A DNA stretch of 64,000 bases from Streptomyces musisoli (GCF_016741855.1 NZ_JAERRH010000007.1:248001-312000), one strand, 5' to 3'; shown: positions 23,664 through 32,184, counted from the stretch's first letter. The notes: generated by a model from the sequence alone, not told the origin. Translations and numbers: made by a program.

Positions 23664-24770
23664 GTGACCGGAATTGTCACCCACGACCCGCCGCCCGGCC
23701 CCGGAGACCGGCCCGGACGGCCGCTCATCGTCACCGAGGACGCCGCTCTGCTGGACGATCTGCTGCGCCTGTGCGCGGCGGCGGGCGCCACACCCGAGGT
23801 CCACCACGGCGTACCGGAATCCGGCGGCGGCTGGGCGTCGGCCCCGCTCGTGCTCGTCGGCGACGACGCCGCCCGCCGGGTGGGCGGAGCCGCGCGCCGG
23901 CCCGGAGTGGTCCTGGTCGGCCGGGACCAGGACGACCCGGGGGTATGGAAACGAGCCGTCCAGATCGGTGCCGACCACGTCCTGATGCTCCCCGACGGCG
24001 AGCCGTGGCTGGTCGACCGTATCGCCGACGTCGCCGAGGGCATCGGCCGTCCGGCCCTCACCGTCGGGGTGATCGGCGGCCGGGGCGGGGCGGGAGCGTC
24101 CACGCTCGCGTGTGCGCTCGCCGTCACCTCCGCGCGCGAGGGTCTGCGCACCCTGCTGGTGGACGCCGATCCGCTCGGCGGCGGACTCGACGTACTGCTC
24201 GGCGGAGAAGGCGCCGAAGGACTGCGCTGGCCCGCTTTCGCGGCCTCCCGCGGCCGGGTCGGCGGCGGCGCCCTGGAGGAGTCGCTGCCCCGGCTGCACT
24301 CCCTTCGCGTGCTCAGCTGGGACCGCGGCGACTGCGTCGCCATCCCGTCTCCCGCCGTGCGCGCGGTGCTGGCCGCCGCCCGGCGACGCGGCGGCACGGT
24401 CGTGGTCGACCTGCCCCGCCGTCTCGACGACGGGGTCGCCGAAGCCCTCGCCCAGCTCGACCTGGCCCTGCTCGTCGTCCCGGCCGAACTGCGGGCGGTT
24501 GCAGCCGCCGGACGCGTCGCCTCCACCGTCGGCATGGTCGTACGCGATCTGCGGGTGGCGGTGCGCGGGCCCTACGCACCCGGCCTGGACGACCACGCGG
24601 TGGCCGGACTGCTCGGCCTGCCGCTGGCCGGGGAAGTGCCCGTCGAACCGGCGCTGCTGCGTCCCCAGGGCGGCGCGAAGCCCCCCGGTGCGACCGGCCG
24701 CGGCCCACTCGCCCGCTTCTGCGCGCACTTCTGGGAGCGCGCGCTGGTCGAGGCGGGAGGCACCCGATGA
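23664..24770 (+). CDS. CpaE/Ssd-like septum-site-determining protein of the tad locus
   Basis: A 368-residue protein of the CpaE/Ssd branch of the MinD/ParA family. Residues 20-125 form a receiver-like N-terminal domain (RPLIVTEDAALLDDLLRLC). The ATPase part starts with VGVIGGRGGAGASTLACALA near residue 135, a Walker A in which the second conserved lysine is replaced (GGAGAST), then LLVDADPLGGGLDVLLG and VVDLPRRLDD. Weak or regulated ATPase activity is therefore likely. CpaE-like proteins localise Tad machinery; the mycobacterial relative Ssd affects septation. GTG at 23664 follows GGGGGGA. The stop overlaps the start of tadA (ATGA). Confidence 0.9.
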   Translation: MTGIVTHDPPPGPGDRPGRPLIVTEDAALLDDLLRLCAAAGATPEVHHGVPESGGGWASAPLVLVGDDAARRVGGAARRPGVVLVGRDQDDPGVWKRAVQIGADHVLMLPDGEPWLVDRIADVAEGIGRPALTVGVIGGRGGAGASTLACALAVTSAREGLRTLLVDADPLGGGLDVLLGGEGAEGLRWPAFAASRGRVGGGALEESLPRLHSLRVLSWDRGDCVAIPSPAVRAVLAAARRRGGTVVVDLPRRLDDGVAEALAQLDLALLVVPAELRAVAAAGRVASTVGMVVRDLRVAVRGPYAPGLDDHAVAGLLGLPLAGEVPVEPALLRPQGGAKPPGATGRGPLARFCAHFWERALVEAGGTR

Positions 24771-25957
24771 CCCTGCCCGGATTCGACCGGGCCGACGGCG
24801 CGGCCCTGCTCGACGGCGTCCGCCGCCGGCTCGCCGAGAGCGGCGCCGAACCCACTCCCGCGCGCGTGGCCCAGGCGCTGCGCGATCAGGGCCGGGTGCT
24901 CGGCGACGCCGAGGTCCTGGGCGCGGCCGAACACCTGCGGTCCGAACTCGTCGGCACCGGCCCCCTGGAACCCCTGCTCGCCGACCCGGACGTCACCGAC
25001 GTCCTGGTCTCCGCCCCCGACCGGGTGTGGGTGGACCGCGGCGGCGGACTGGAGCTGACCCCGGTGACCTTCACCGACGCGGCGGCCGTACGACGTCTCG
25101 CACAGCGACTGGCCGCCGTGGCCGGACGCCGGCTGGACGACGCCCGGCCCTGGGCGGACGCGCGGCTGCCCGACGGAACCCGGCTGCACGCGGTGCTGCC
25201 CCCGGTCGCCGTCGGCTGCACCTGCCTGGCCCTGCGGGTGGTACGGCCCCGGGCCTTCACCGTCGAGGAACTCGTCACGGCCGGCACGGTGCCGCCCGGC
25301 GGCGACCGGATCCTGAGGGCCCTGCTGGCGGCCCGGCTGTCCTTCCTGGTCAGCGGCGGCACCGGGTGCGGCAAGACCACCTTGCTCAGCGCACTGCTCG
25401 GCCTCGTCGGACCGGGTGAGCGGATCGTGCTCGCCGAGGACTCGGCCGAACTGCGGCCGGACCACCCGCACGTCGTCCGGCTGGAGACCCGTCCCGCCAA
25501 CCAGGAGGGCGCCGGCCTGGTCACCCTGGAGGACCTCGTACGGCAGGCCCTGCGGATGCGGCCGGACCGGCTGGTCGTCGGCGAGGTGCGCGGACCCGAG
25601 GTCGTGCATCTGCTCGCGGCCCTCAACACCGGCCACGAGGGCGGCTGCTGCACGGTCCACGCCAACGCCGCCGCGGACGTGCCGGCCCGGCTGGAGGCGC
25701 TGGCCACGGCGGCAGGGCTGGACCGGGCCGCGCTGCACAGCCAGCTGGCGGCGGCCCTCTCGGTGGTGGTGCACCTGGTGCGGGACCGGTCCGGGCGGCG
25801 CCGGATCGACGAGGTGCATGTGCTGGAGCGGGACGCCACCGGCCTGGTGCGGACGGTGCCTGCACTGCGCTGGGGCGAGCGGGCGTTCGCGCGGGAGCGG
25901 GGGTGGGAGCGGTTGCGGCACCTCCTGGCCGCGTCGGGTGAGTTCGGGGACGACTGA
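24767..25957 (+). CDS. tadA: Tad pilus assembly ATPase TadA
   Basis: A 396-residue secretion ATPase of the TadA/VirB11 family. The N-terminal domain (ELVGTGPLEPLLADPDVTDVLV, near residues 60-85) precedes the motor. The Walker A is FLVSGGTGCGKTTLLSAL near residue 190, the Asp box around ERIVLAEDSAEL, and the Walker B RLVVGEVRGPEVV followed by the His box NTGHEGGCCTVHANA. All core motifs are intact. It energises assembly of Flp-type pili at the cytoplasmic membrane. The ATG at 24767 overlaps the cpaE-like stop. The gene is shorter than alphaproteobacterial TadA, as usual in actinobacteria. Confidence 0.95.
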   Translation: MTLPGFDRADGAALLDGVRRRLAESGAEPTPARVAQALRDQGRVLGDAEVLGAAEHLRSELVGTGPLEPLLADPDVTDVLVSAPDRVWVDRGGGLELTPVTFTDAAAVRRLAQRLAAVAGRRLDDARPWADARLPDGTRLHAVLPPVAVGCTCLALRVVRPRAFTVEELVTAGTVPPGGDRILRALLAARLSFLVSGGTGCGKTTLLSALLGLVGPGERIVLAEDSAELRPDHPHVVRLETRPANQEGAGLVTLEDLVRQALRMRPDRLVVGEVRGPEVVHLLAALNTGHEGGCCTVHANAAADVPARLEALATAAGLDRAALHSQLAAALSVVVHLVRDRSGRRRIDEVHVLERDATGLVRTVPALRWGERAFARERGWERLRHLLAASGEFGDD

Positions 25958-26017
25958 CAAGTCCGGGCGGGGCCCACGAGCGGGTGAGGTCCCCGAACGA
26001 CGAGAGAGGTGACGGAA

Positions 26018-26881
26018 GTGATCGGTGAGACGTCCATGGGGGCCGCGCTGCTCTGTCTCGGTGCGCTGGCCTGGCTGCTGGGCGGTCGGCACTACGGAAT
26101 GCGCAGGGCCCGGCTGCTGCTGGCCGGCGGCGGAGTGGTGGCGACCGGGCCGCCCGCCCCCGCACAGGCGCTCGCGGAGCTGCGGAGCTGGGGCGGCCGG
26201 CTGGGCGCCGAGTGGTGGGCGCCGGCCGCCGGGCTGGTGATCGCCCTTCTGGGCTCCTCGGTGATTCCGGTCGTCGCGGGAGCCGCCGGGGTCCCGGTGC
26301 TGCGCCGGATGCGGGTGGCCCGGCAGGCCCGGCGGGCCCGGGAGCAGCGGGCCGACGCGGTGATCGCCCTGTGCGGGGCGCTCGCCGGGGAAGTGCGGGC
26401 GGGACGGCAGCCCGGGGCGGCGCTGCTGCGGGCCGAACGGGACACCGGTGGGCTCGGTGACGCGCAGGCCGCCGTGGTGGCGGCGGCACGGTTCGGCGGA
26501 GACGTGCCAGGCGCTCTCGCCGCGGCGGCGCGGCAACCGGGAGCCGAGGGTCTGCTCGGGCTCGCCGCGTGCTGGCGGGTGGCCATGGACCAGGGAGCCG
26601 GACTCGCCGCCGGCCTGGACCGGCTGGAGGCGGCCCTGCGTGCCGAGCGGGATCAGCGGGCCGACTTGCGCGCCCAGTTGGCGGGGGCCCGGGCCACCAC
26701 GGTGCTGCTCGCCGCACTGCCCGCCCTCGGCCTGTTCCTCGGCACGGCGATGGGCGCCGGCCCACTGCGTGTCCTGCTGCACAGCGGGGCCGGCCTCGGC
26801 TGCCTGGCGGCCGGGGCGGTGTTCGAGGCGGCCGGGATGTGGTGGGCGGCGCGGATCGTGCGGAAGGCCGAGACGGTGTGA
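26018..26881 (+). CDS. tadB: TadB-like integral membrane protein (type II secretion F domain)
   Basis: About 287 residues with an N-terminal hydrophobic segment, a second pair near residues 65-95 and a C-terminal pair near 225-275, enclosing a cytoplasmic helical domain (REQRADAVIALCGALAGEVRAGRQPGAALL, then GDVPGALAAAAR) that matches the GspF/TadB repeat. TadB and TadC form the inner membrane platform on which TadA works. I place the start at GTG 26018, which has GAGAGAGGTGA upstream; GTG 26009 is the alternative. A 60-bp gap separates it from tadA. Confidence 0.9.
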   Translation: MIGETSMGAALLCLGALAWLLGGRHYGMRRARLLLAGGGVVATGPPAPAQALAELRSWGGRLGAEWWAPAAGLVIALLGSSVIPVVAGAAGVPVLRRMRVARQARRAREQRADAVIALCGALAGEVRAGRQPGAALLRAERDTGGLGDAQAAVVAAARFGGDVPGALAAAARQPGAEGLLGLAACWRVAMDQGAGLAAGLDRLEAALRAERDQRADLRAQLAGARATTVLLAALPALGLFLGTAMGAGPLRVLLHSGAGLGCLAAGAVFEAAGMWWAARIVRKAETV

Positions 26882-26985
26882 GGGGAGTGGGGAGCGGGTG
26901 CCGTTTCAGGAGACCCCGGGATGCGGCGAACGGGGCCCGGGCGAGGGGAGCCGAGTGGCCCGGAATGTGGCGGGGCGAGCGGCCC

Positions 26986-27066
26986 GGGAGGGCGGGGGAG
27001 CGAGGAACAGCTGGGAGGGCGGGGGAGCGAGGAACAACTGGGAGGGCGGGGGAGCGAGGAGCGGCT
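26986..27066. repeat. 27-bp tandem repeat, three copies, between tadB and tadC
   Basis: Copies begin at 26986, 27013 and 27040 with the core GGGAGGGCGGGGGAGCGAGG. The first two are identical except for one base; the third diverges after 21 bases. They sit in the 316-bp gap between tadB and tadC (26882-27197), which otherwise holds no gene I can support and is strongly purine-rich on the plus strand. The period (9 codons) equals that of the repeat inside the TadE-like gene at 28930-29064. Confidence 0.85.
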
Positions 27067-27197
27067 CGGATGCCTGAGGAGCGGCGAGGCGTCCGGGATG
27101 CCTGGAAACGGTGCGGTCCGGGGAGCCCGGAAATGGCGGACGGTCCGGGATGTGGGGGATCGCGAGGAGTTCGGGACGAATGGGAAGGGCGGGCGGT

Positions 27198-27971
27198 GTG
27201 AGCGGGGAAGTTGTCCACAGGCTGGGGATGGTCGGGTTCGTGGCGCTGATCCTCGGCTGGGTTGTACGGCGGCTGGAGCTGGCGCGGCGGCGTCAGGCGC
27301 GTCGCCGGGTGACCGAGCTGCTGGGACTCGAAGTGCCCGGCCGGACGCGGTTCGCGGTTCCGGACGCCGTACGGCGGTGGCTGCCGCCGGCGGGTGCGGC
27401 GTGTGGCGCGTGGGTGCTGGTCGGCGGCACGGTGGGCGCCGTGCTGGGCCTCGGCGTCGGCGTCGTGCTCTGGCGGTGGCGGGGCACGCAGACGACAGCC
27501 GGCCGGGAGGAGGCGATCGACGCCGCCGCGGCCGCACGCCAACTCCCGCTCGCCGCCGACCTGCTGGCCGCCTGCATCGCCGCCGGCGCCGGTCCGGTGA
27601 TCGCCGCCCACGCGGTCGGCGAGGCCCTGGGCGGGCCCGTCGGGCAGGCGCTGGCGCGGGGCGCGGCGGAGGTCCGGCTCGGCGGCGCACCCGCGCACGC
27701 CTGGCGGAACCTGGCCCTGCTGCCCGGCGCCGGTGCCCTGGCGCGGGTGCTGGAGCGGGCCGACGAGTCCGGGCTTCCCGCGGCCGGCCCGGTCACCCGC
27801 CTCGCGTCGGACGCGCGCGCGGAGTGGTCCCGCACGGCGACGGCCCGGGCGCGCCGGGCGGCCGTACTGATCTCCGCGCCGGTCGGCCTGTGCTTCCTGC
27901 CCGCGTTCATCGCGGTCGGGGTGCTGCCCGTCGTGATCGGGCTGGCGGGCGGGGCGATGGGAGGGAGATGA
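27198..27971 (+). CDS. tadC: TadC-like integral membrane protein (type II secretion F domain)
   Basis: About 257 residues. Hydrophobic segments lie near residues 10-25, 65-95 and 220-257; the loop between has LPLAADLLAACIAAGAGPVIAAHAVGEALGGPVGQALARGAAEVRLGG, a GspF/TadC-type cytoplasmic helical domain. With TadB it forms the membrane platform of the Flp pilus assembly apparatus. The start at GTG 27198 follows GGAAGGGCGGG; an ATG ten codons later (27228) is possible. A DnaA-box-like TTGTCCACA at 27211-27219 lies inside the first codons. The 316-bp gap before it breaks the otherwise tight tad order. Confidence 0.88.
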   Translation: MSGEVVHRLGMVGFVALILGWVVRRLELARRRQARRRVTELLGLEVPGRTRFAVPDAVRRWLPPAGAACGAWVLVGGTVGAVLGLGVGVVLWRWRGTQTTAGREEAIDAAAAARQLPLAADLLAACIAAGAGPVIAAHAVGEALGGPVGQALARGAAEVRLGGAPAHAWRNLALLPGAGALARVLERADESGLPAAGPVTRLASDARAEWSRTATARARRAAVLISAPVGLCFLPAFIAVGVLPVVIGLAGGAMGGR

Positions 27972-28058
27972 GGCGTACGGGGACGGACGCGCGGGCGCGC
28001 GATGAGCACAGGGAGGTGAGGTGTACGGGAACGGGCGGGCGCGCGGGCGCGCGGTGAG

Positions 28059-28249
28059 CACGCGGAACGACTACTGACGAGAGCCTGCGGAGCGACCGCA
28101 GACCAGATCCTGCGGAGCGACCGCAGACGAGAACCTGCGGAGCGACCGCAGACGAGAACCTGCGGAGCGACCGCAGACCAGATCCTGCGGAGCGACCGCA
28201 GACCGGAACCTTCGGAACGACTACAGACCAGAACCTTACGGGGGTTGAG
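28059..28249 (+). repeat. 25-bp tandem array with hairpin units upstream of the pilin gene
   Basis: Units start every 25 bp at 28059, 28084, 28109, 28134, 28159, 28184, 28209 and, truncated, at 28234. The five central units share CCTGCGGAGCGACCGCAGAC almost perfectly; their CTGCGG and CCGCAG arms around AGCGA form a 6-bp-stem hairpin. The first and last full units (28059, 28209) are degenerate in the same way, carrying GGAACGACTAC, so the array looks as if it grew from its middle. It fills the region between tadC and the pilin start codon at 28250. The period is not a multiple of three, so it is not coding. The array starts about 90 bp after tadC. Confidence 0.92.
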
Positions 28250-28450
28250 ATGTTCGGAAAGATCAGGAAAGCGGCGGACCAGTTGCGTAAGGCGTGCCGT
28301 CAGGACGCCGGAATGGTGACGTCCGAGTACGCCATGGGAATCATCGCGGCCGTCGGGTTCGCGGTGATGCTCTACGAGGTCGTCACCAGCGGCCAGGTCA
28401 GGGCGGAGCTGGCGGCCATCGTGAAGAAGGCCCTCAGTGCGCGTATGTGA
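28250..28450 (+). CDS. Flp-type pilin-like small protein (DUF4244)
   Basis: A 66-residue small membrane protein and the likely major pilin subunit. After a basic leader (MFGKIRKAADQLRKACRQDA) comes GMVTSEYAMGIIAAVGFAVML: G-x4-E-Y followed by a hydrophobic helix is the Flp prepilin peptidase motif, with predicted cleavage after the Gly at residue 21. The family label DUF4244 is from memory for this actinobacterial group. The ATG at 28250 has a weak GGGGGTTGAG leader that is the end of the 25-bp repeat array, so translation or RNA stability may be affected by the hairpins. The stop overlaps the following TadE-like gene by 14 bp. Confidence 0.92.
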   Translation: MFGKIRKAADQLRKACRQDAGMVTSEYAMGIIAAVGFAVMLYEVVTSGQVRAELAAIVKKALSARM

Positions 28451-28823
28451 GCGAGGCGGGGACCGGGGTTTCGTGACCGCGGAGGCGGCCGTGGTGCTGT
28501 CCGTGCTGGTGGCGTTCACGATGGCGTTGGTCTGGGGCCTGCTCGTGGTGGCGGCGCAGATCGAGTGCGTGGACGCGGCCCGTGCGGGCGCCCGGGCCGC
28601 CGCCCGTCAGGACCCGGCCGACGCGGTGGTGACGGTGACCCGGGAAGCGGCGCCGCGGGGAGCGCGGGTGAGCGTCGCACGCGAGGGTGACCGGGTCCGG
28701 GTGACGGTGGTGGCCGATCCGCCGGTGCTGAGCGGATTGCCGTTCGAGGTACGGGAGGAGGCCGTGGCGCTCGCCGAGGACACCGTGGGGGCGACGGTAC
28801 GGGCGGGGGAGGCGGGGCCGTGA
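28437..28823 (+). CDS. TadE-like pseudopilin
   Basis: A 128-residue protein with a short leader and RGFVTAEAAVVLSVLVAFTMALVW: G-x4-E followed by a hydrophobic helix, the TadE prepilin pattern. The remainder is a predicted extracytoplasmic strand-rich domain with CVDAARAGARAAARQD, typical of TadE-family minor pilins. Start GTG 28437 overlaps the pilin gene; a later GTG at 28473 is possible but would remove part of the leader. The stop overlaps the next start (GTGA). Presumably processed by a prepilin peptidase that is not in this window. Confidence 0.88.
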   Translation: MRVCERGGDRGFVTAEAAVVLSVLVAFTMALVWGLLVVAAQIECVDAARAGARAAARQDPADAVVTVTREAAPRGARVSVAREGDRVRVTVVADPPVLSGLPFEVREEAVALAEDTVGATVRAGEAGP

Positions 28824-29683
28824 AGCGTGCGGACGAGCCGGACGGCGAACGCCGGCTTCCCGGCCCGCGTCGGCGGAGCGGCCGTGAGGATCGTGCCGGG
28901 GTGCCGGGCGGGGGACGCCATGGGCCGTTGGGCCGGTGGTGGAGCGGTGAGCGGCTGGGCCGGTGGCGGAGCGGTCGGCGGGCGGGCCGGTGGTGGAGCG
29001 GTGGGTGGCCGGGCCGGTGGTGGAGCGGTGGGTGGCCGGGCCGGTGGCCAAGCGGTCGGCGGGCTGGCGTGGAGGCACCACTGGGCGCGGCATGGCGGCG
29101 TCGGGGCCGACGGGAGGACTTCGACCGGGGGTCCGCCACCGTGTGGAGCCTGGGGGCGATCGCCGTGCTGTGCGTGGTGTTCGGCGCCGTCCTCGCTCTC
29201 GGACACGCCGTCGTCGTCCGGCACCGGGCGGCCGGCGGCGCGGACCTGGCGGCGCTCGCCGCGGCGGACCACTGGAGCGAGGGTGGCTCGGCGGCCTGCG
29301 CCCGGGCCGAGCGGCTGGCGGCGGCCCAGGGGGTACGGCTGGTGCGGTGCGCGATCGTGGGCGACACCTCGGAGGTGGCGGCGGTTGCAGGGAGAGGGCC
29401 GTTCACGGCGGAGGTCAGGGCGCGAGCGGGCCCGCCGGGTCCCGTGCCGCCCCGACCTGACCGGCCTTCGCCCCCTGCGCCGGCCTCTCCTCTGTTGGCT
29501 TCTCCTCTGTCGGTTTCTCCTCCGTCGGCCTATCCGCTGCGGGATTCCCCTCCGTCGGACTCTCCGCCACGGGCTTTCCCTCCGTTGCCCCTTCCTCTGC
29601 CGGCATCACCTCTGCCGGCTCTTCCTCCGCGGGCTCCTCTTCCGTCTGCTTCTCCTCGGGAGCCCCCCGCAGCAGCACCGTGA
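28820..29683 (+). CDS. TadE-like/Rv3654c-type pseudopilin with repeat-expanded ends
   Basis: A 287-residue frame whose core, DRGSATVWSLGAIAVLCVVFGAVLALGHAV (near residues 102-131) plus ADLAALAAADHW, matches the Rv3654c-type helicase/secretion neighbourhood family of Flp pseudopilins. The motif is G-SATVW, so the usual E+5 is Trp. The N-terminal 100 residues are Trp/Arg/Gly-rich because of a 27-bp in-frame tandem repeat (28930-29064), and the C-terminal 95 residues are Pro/Ser/Leu-rich and overlap the helicase gene antisense for 269 bp (29415-29683). GTG at 28820 overlaps the previous stop and has GGGGGAGG upstream. Typical homologues are about 120-140 residues, so both extensions are odd; the true protein may end or be processed earlier. 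Confidence 0.78.
   Translation: MKRADEPDGERRLPGPRRRSGREDRAGVPGGGRHGPLGRWWSGERLGRWRSGRRAGRWWSGGWPGRWWSGGWPGRWPSGRRAGVEAPLGAAWRRRGRREDFDRGSATVWSLGAIAVLCVVFGAVLALGHAVVVRHRAAGGADLAALAAADHWSEGGSAACARAERLAAAQGVRLVRCAIVGDTSEVAAVAGRGPFTAEVRARAGPPGPVPPRPDRPSPPAPASPLLASPLSVSPPSAYPLRDSPPSDSPPRAFPPLPLPLPASPLPALPPRAPLPSASPREPPAAAP
28930..29064 (+). repeat. 27-bp tandem repeat, five copies, inside the TadE-like gene
   Basis: Copies of GGGCCGGTGGTGGAGCGGTG plus seven bases begin at 28930, 28957, 28984, 29011 and 29038. The third and fourth are identical. Because 27 is a multiple of three they encode a repeating nine-residue Trp/Gly/Arg unit without breaking the frame. Confidence 0.9.
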
Positions 29684-32102
29684 GCAGTCGTACCGCACCC
29701 CTCTTGTGCAGTGGGTCGTTGCCGTTGCCGCACTTGGGGGACTGGATGCAGGACGGGCAGCCGGCCTCGCACTCGCAGGACGCGATGGCCTCGCGAGTCG
29801 CGGAGAGCCAGGCGCGGGCCGTGTGGAAGGCGCGCTCGGCGAAGCCCGCGCCGCCGGGGTGGCCGTCGTAGACGAAGACCGTGGGCAGGAGCGTGTCGGG
29901 GTGCAGGGGAACGGACACGCCGCCGATGTCCCAGCGGTCACAGGTCGCGAAGAGGGGCAGCATGCCGATGGAGGCGTGCTCGGCGGCGTGCAGGGAGCCG
30001 CCGAGGATCTCCGGGATGATCCGTGCCTCGTCCAGCTGGTCGTCGGTGACCGTCCACCACACCGCGCGGGTGCGCAGCGTACGGGGAGGGAGATCGAGTT
30101 TCGTCTCGCCCAGCACTTCGCCGGTGATGAGGCGTCTGCGGAGGTAGGAGACCACCTGGTTGGTGACCTCGACCGAGCCGTAGCAGAGGCGGCCGGCACC
30201 CCACGGGATCTCGGTGTCCGTCTCCAGGATGGAGATCGACGTGGTGTCGCGGGCGACCGTCGAGTACGGCGGGTCGGCCTGCTCGACCAGGGCGACCGAG
30301 TCCTCCAGGTCCAGGGCGCGCACCAGGTAGGTGCGGCCCTGGTGCAGGTGGACGGCGCCCTCGTGGACCGCGGAGTGCGCGGCGCCCGCGTCGACCGTGC
30401 CGAGCAGGCGGCCCGTCCCGGACTCGACGACCTGCACCGGACGTCCGCCGGCACCCCGGATGTCGGTGAGGTCGGCGGCCCGCTCCCGGCGGGTCCAGTG
30501 CCAGGCCTTCGTGCGGCGGCGCAGCAGCTTCGCGGCCTCCAGCTGCGGCAGCACGTCCGCGCAGGCGGGACCGAAGAGGTCCAGGTCCTCCTCGGTCAGC
30601 GGCAGCTCCGCGGCGGCGGCGCACAGGTGCGGGGCGAGGACGTAGGGGTTGTCGGGGTCGAGGACGGTCGATTCCACCGGTTGGTCGAACAGGGCCTCGG
30701 GATGATGGACGAGGAAGGTGTCCAGCGGATCGTCGCGGGCCACGAGGACCGCGAGGGCGCCCTGGCCGGAGCGGCCCGCACGGCCCGCCTGCTGCCACAG
30801 GGAGGCGCGGGTGCCCGGGTAGCCGGCGATCACCACCGCGTCCAGGCCGGAGACGTCCACGCCCAGCTCCAGGGCCGTCGTGGCGGCGAGGCCGAGGAGT
30901 TCGCCGGAGTGCAGGGCGCGCTCCAGGGCGCGGCGCTCCTCGGGGAGGTAGCCCCCGCGGTAGGCCGCGACACGCCGGACCAGGGAGCGGTCGACCTCGG
31001 CGAGCCGCTCCTGGGTGATGACCGAGATCAGCTCGGCGCCGCGCCGGGAGCGCACGAAGGCGACCGAGCGCACACCCTGCACGGTGAGGTCGGTCAGCAG
31101 GTCGGCGGTCTCGGCGGTGGCGGTACGCCGTACGGGTGCACCTTTCTCACCCTGCAACTCGGTGAGCGGGGGCTCCCAGAGGGCGAACACCAGCTCCCCG
31201 CGCGGGGAAGCGTCGTCGGCGACCTCCACGACCGGCAGGCCGGTCAGCCGGCGGGCGGCGACCGCGGGCTCGGCGGCGGTCGCCGAGGCGAGCAGGAAGA
31301 CGGGGGAGGAGCCGTAGCGGGCACACAGACGGCGCAGCCGGCGCAGCACCTGGGCGACGTGCGAGCCGAAGACACCCCGATAGGTGTGGCACTCGTCGAC
31401 GACGACGTACCGGAGCGACTTCAGGAAGGAGGACCAGCGCGGGTGGGAGGGGAGTATCCCGCGGTGCAGCATGTCCGGGTTGGTGAGGACGTAGTTGCCG
31501 TACTGGCGGATCCACTCGCGTTCCTCGAACGGGGTGTCGCCGTCGTACACGGCCGGGCGCACGGCGCTGCCGAGAGGTTGTGAAAGTTCCTTCACCGACC
31601 GGCACTGATCCGCCGCGAGCGCCTTGGTGGGGGCCAGGTAGAGGGCGGTGGCGCCGCGGCCGTTCGGCGCTTGGGCGCCGTCCAGAAGAGTGGACAGGAC
31701 GGGCACCAGGTACGCCAGGGACTTGCCGGAGGCGGTGCCGGTGGCGACGACCACCGAGTCGCCGTCCAGGGCGTGCTCGGCGGCCAGCGCCTGGTGCGCC
31801 CAGGGATCCTCGATCCCGCACGCCTGGACGGCCGCGATCACCTCGGACCGAATACGGTCAGGCCAGACGGCATGGCGGCCCTCGCGCGGGGGCAAGTGCT
31901 CCGTATGAGTGATGCGCGCAGCCCGGCTCGGCCCGGAGGCGAGCCGGTGCAGAACCGCGCCCGGAGACGGGCGGGACGCCGGGTCCGCCGGGGTTCGATC
32001 GGATCGGTGATTCTTGGCCATTGGCACCGAGTGTGTCACTGGCGTGACGGACAATGGAGTCAAGGCGTCGTGCACGCCTGCCGGTAAGTGATTGAATGCC
32101 AT
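29415..32102 (-). CDS. DEAD/DEAH-box helicase with C-terminal DUF1998-type cysteine cluster (MrfA-like)
   Basis: A superfamily 2 helicase of about 895 residues. Walker A-like ATGTASGKSLAYLV is near residues 120-133, the DExH motif is VVVDECHTYRGVFG, motif III LLASATAAEP, and the second RecA domain has ELGVDVSGLDAVVIAGYPG with the QQAGRAGRSGQGA motif VI. Near residue 785 a CECEAGCPSCIQSPKCGNGN cluster binds zinc or iron-sulfur. This is the layout of Bacillus MrfA/YprA helicases, which act in mitomycin-lesion repair. Residues beyond about 815 are an acidic EEKPTEEE-type repeat tail that overlaps the convergent TadE-like gene. The start is uncertain: ATG at 32102 lacks a good ribosome binding site and ATG at 32021 is an alternative. 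Divergent from bldG. Confidence 0.92.
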   Translation of the reverse strand: MAFNHLPAGVHDALTPLSVTPVTHSVPMAKNHRSDRTPADPASRPSPGAVLHRLASGPSRAARITHTEHLPPREGRHAVWPDRIRSEVIAAVQACGIEDPWAHQALAAEHALDGDSVVVATGTASGKSLAYLVPVLSTLLDGAQAPNGRGATALYLAPTKALAADQCRSVKELSQPLGSAVRPAVYDGDTPFEEREWIRQYGNYVLTNPDMLHRGILPSHPRWSSFLKSLRYVVVDECHTYRGVFGSHVAQVLRRLRRLCARYGSSPVFLLASATAAEPAVAARRLTGLPVVEVADDASPRGELVFALWEPPLTELQGEKGAPVRRTATAETADLLTDLTVQGVRSVAFVRSRRGAELISVITQERLAEVDRSLVRRVAAYRGGYLPEERRALERALHSGELLGLAATTALELGVDVSGLDAVVIAGYPGTRASLWQQAGRAGRSGQGALAVLVARDDPLDTFLVHHPEALFDQPVESTVLDPDNPYVLAPHLCAAAAELPLTEEDLDLFGPACADVLPQLEAAKLLRRRTKAWHWTRRERAADLTDIRGAGGRPVQVVESGTGRLLGTVDAGAAHSAVHEGAVHLHQGRTYLVRALDLEDSVALVEQADPPYSTVARDTTSISILETDTEIPWGAGRLCYGSVEVTNQVVSYLRRRLITGEVLGETKLDLPPRTLRTRAVWWTVTDDQLDEARIIPEILGGSLHAAEHASIGMLPLFATCDRWDIGGVSVPLHPDTLLPTVFVYDGHPGGAGFAERAFHTARAWLSATREAIASCECEAGCPSCIQSPKCGNGNDPLHKRGAVRLLTVLLRGAPEEKQTEEEPAEEEPAEVMPAEEGATEGKPVAESPTEGNPAADRPTEEKPTEEKPTEERPAQGAKAGQVGAARDPAGPLAP

Positions 32103-32184
32103 CGCGGCTGGCGAAGCGTCCCAAGGGCCGCAAGCCGAGGTGCCCGAGGGGCGAACCGCTCGATAGCAAGGTGCTGGAGGATCC

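Noticed and set aside
28059..28249. CRISPR array
   Set aside because: Units are contiguous with no unique spacers, the period is 25 bp, and no cas genes are present.
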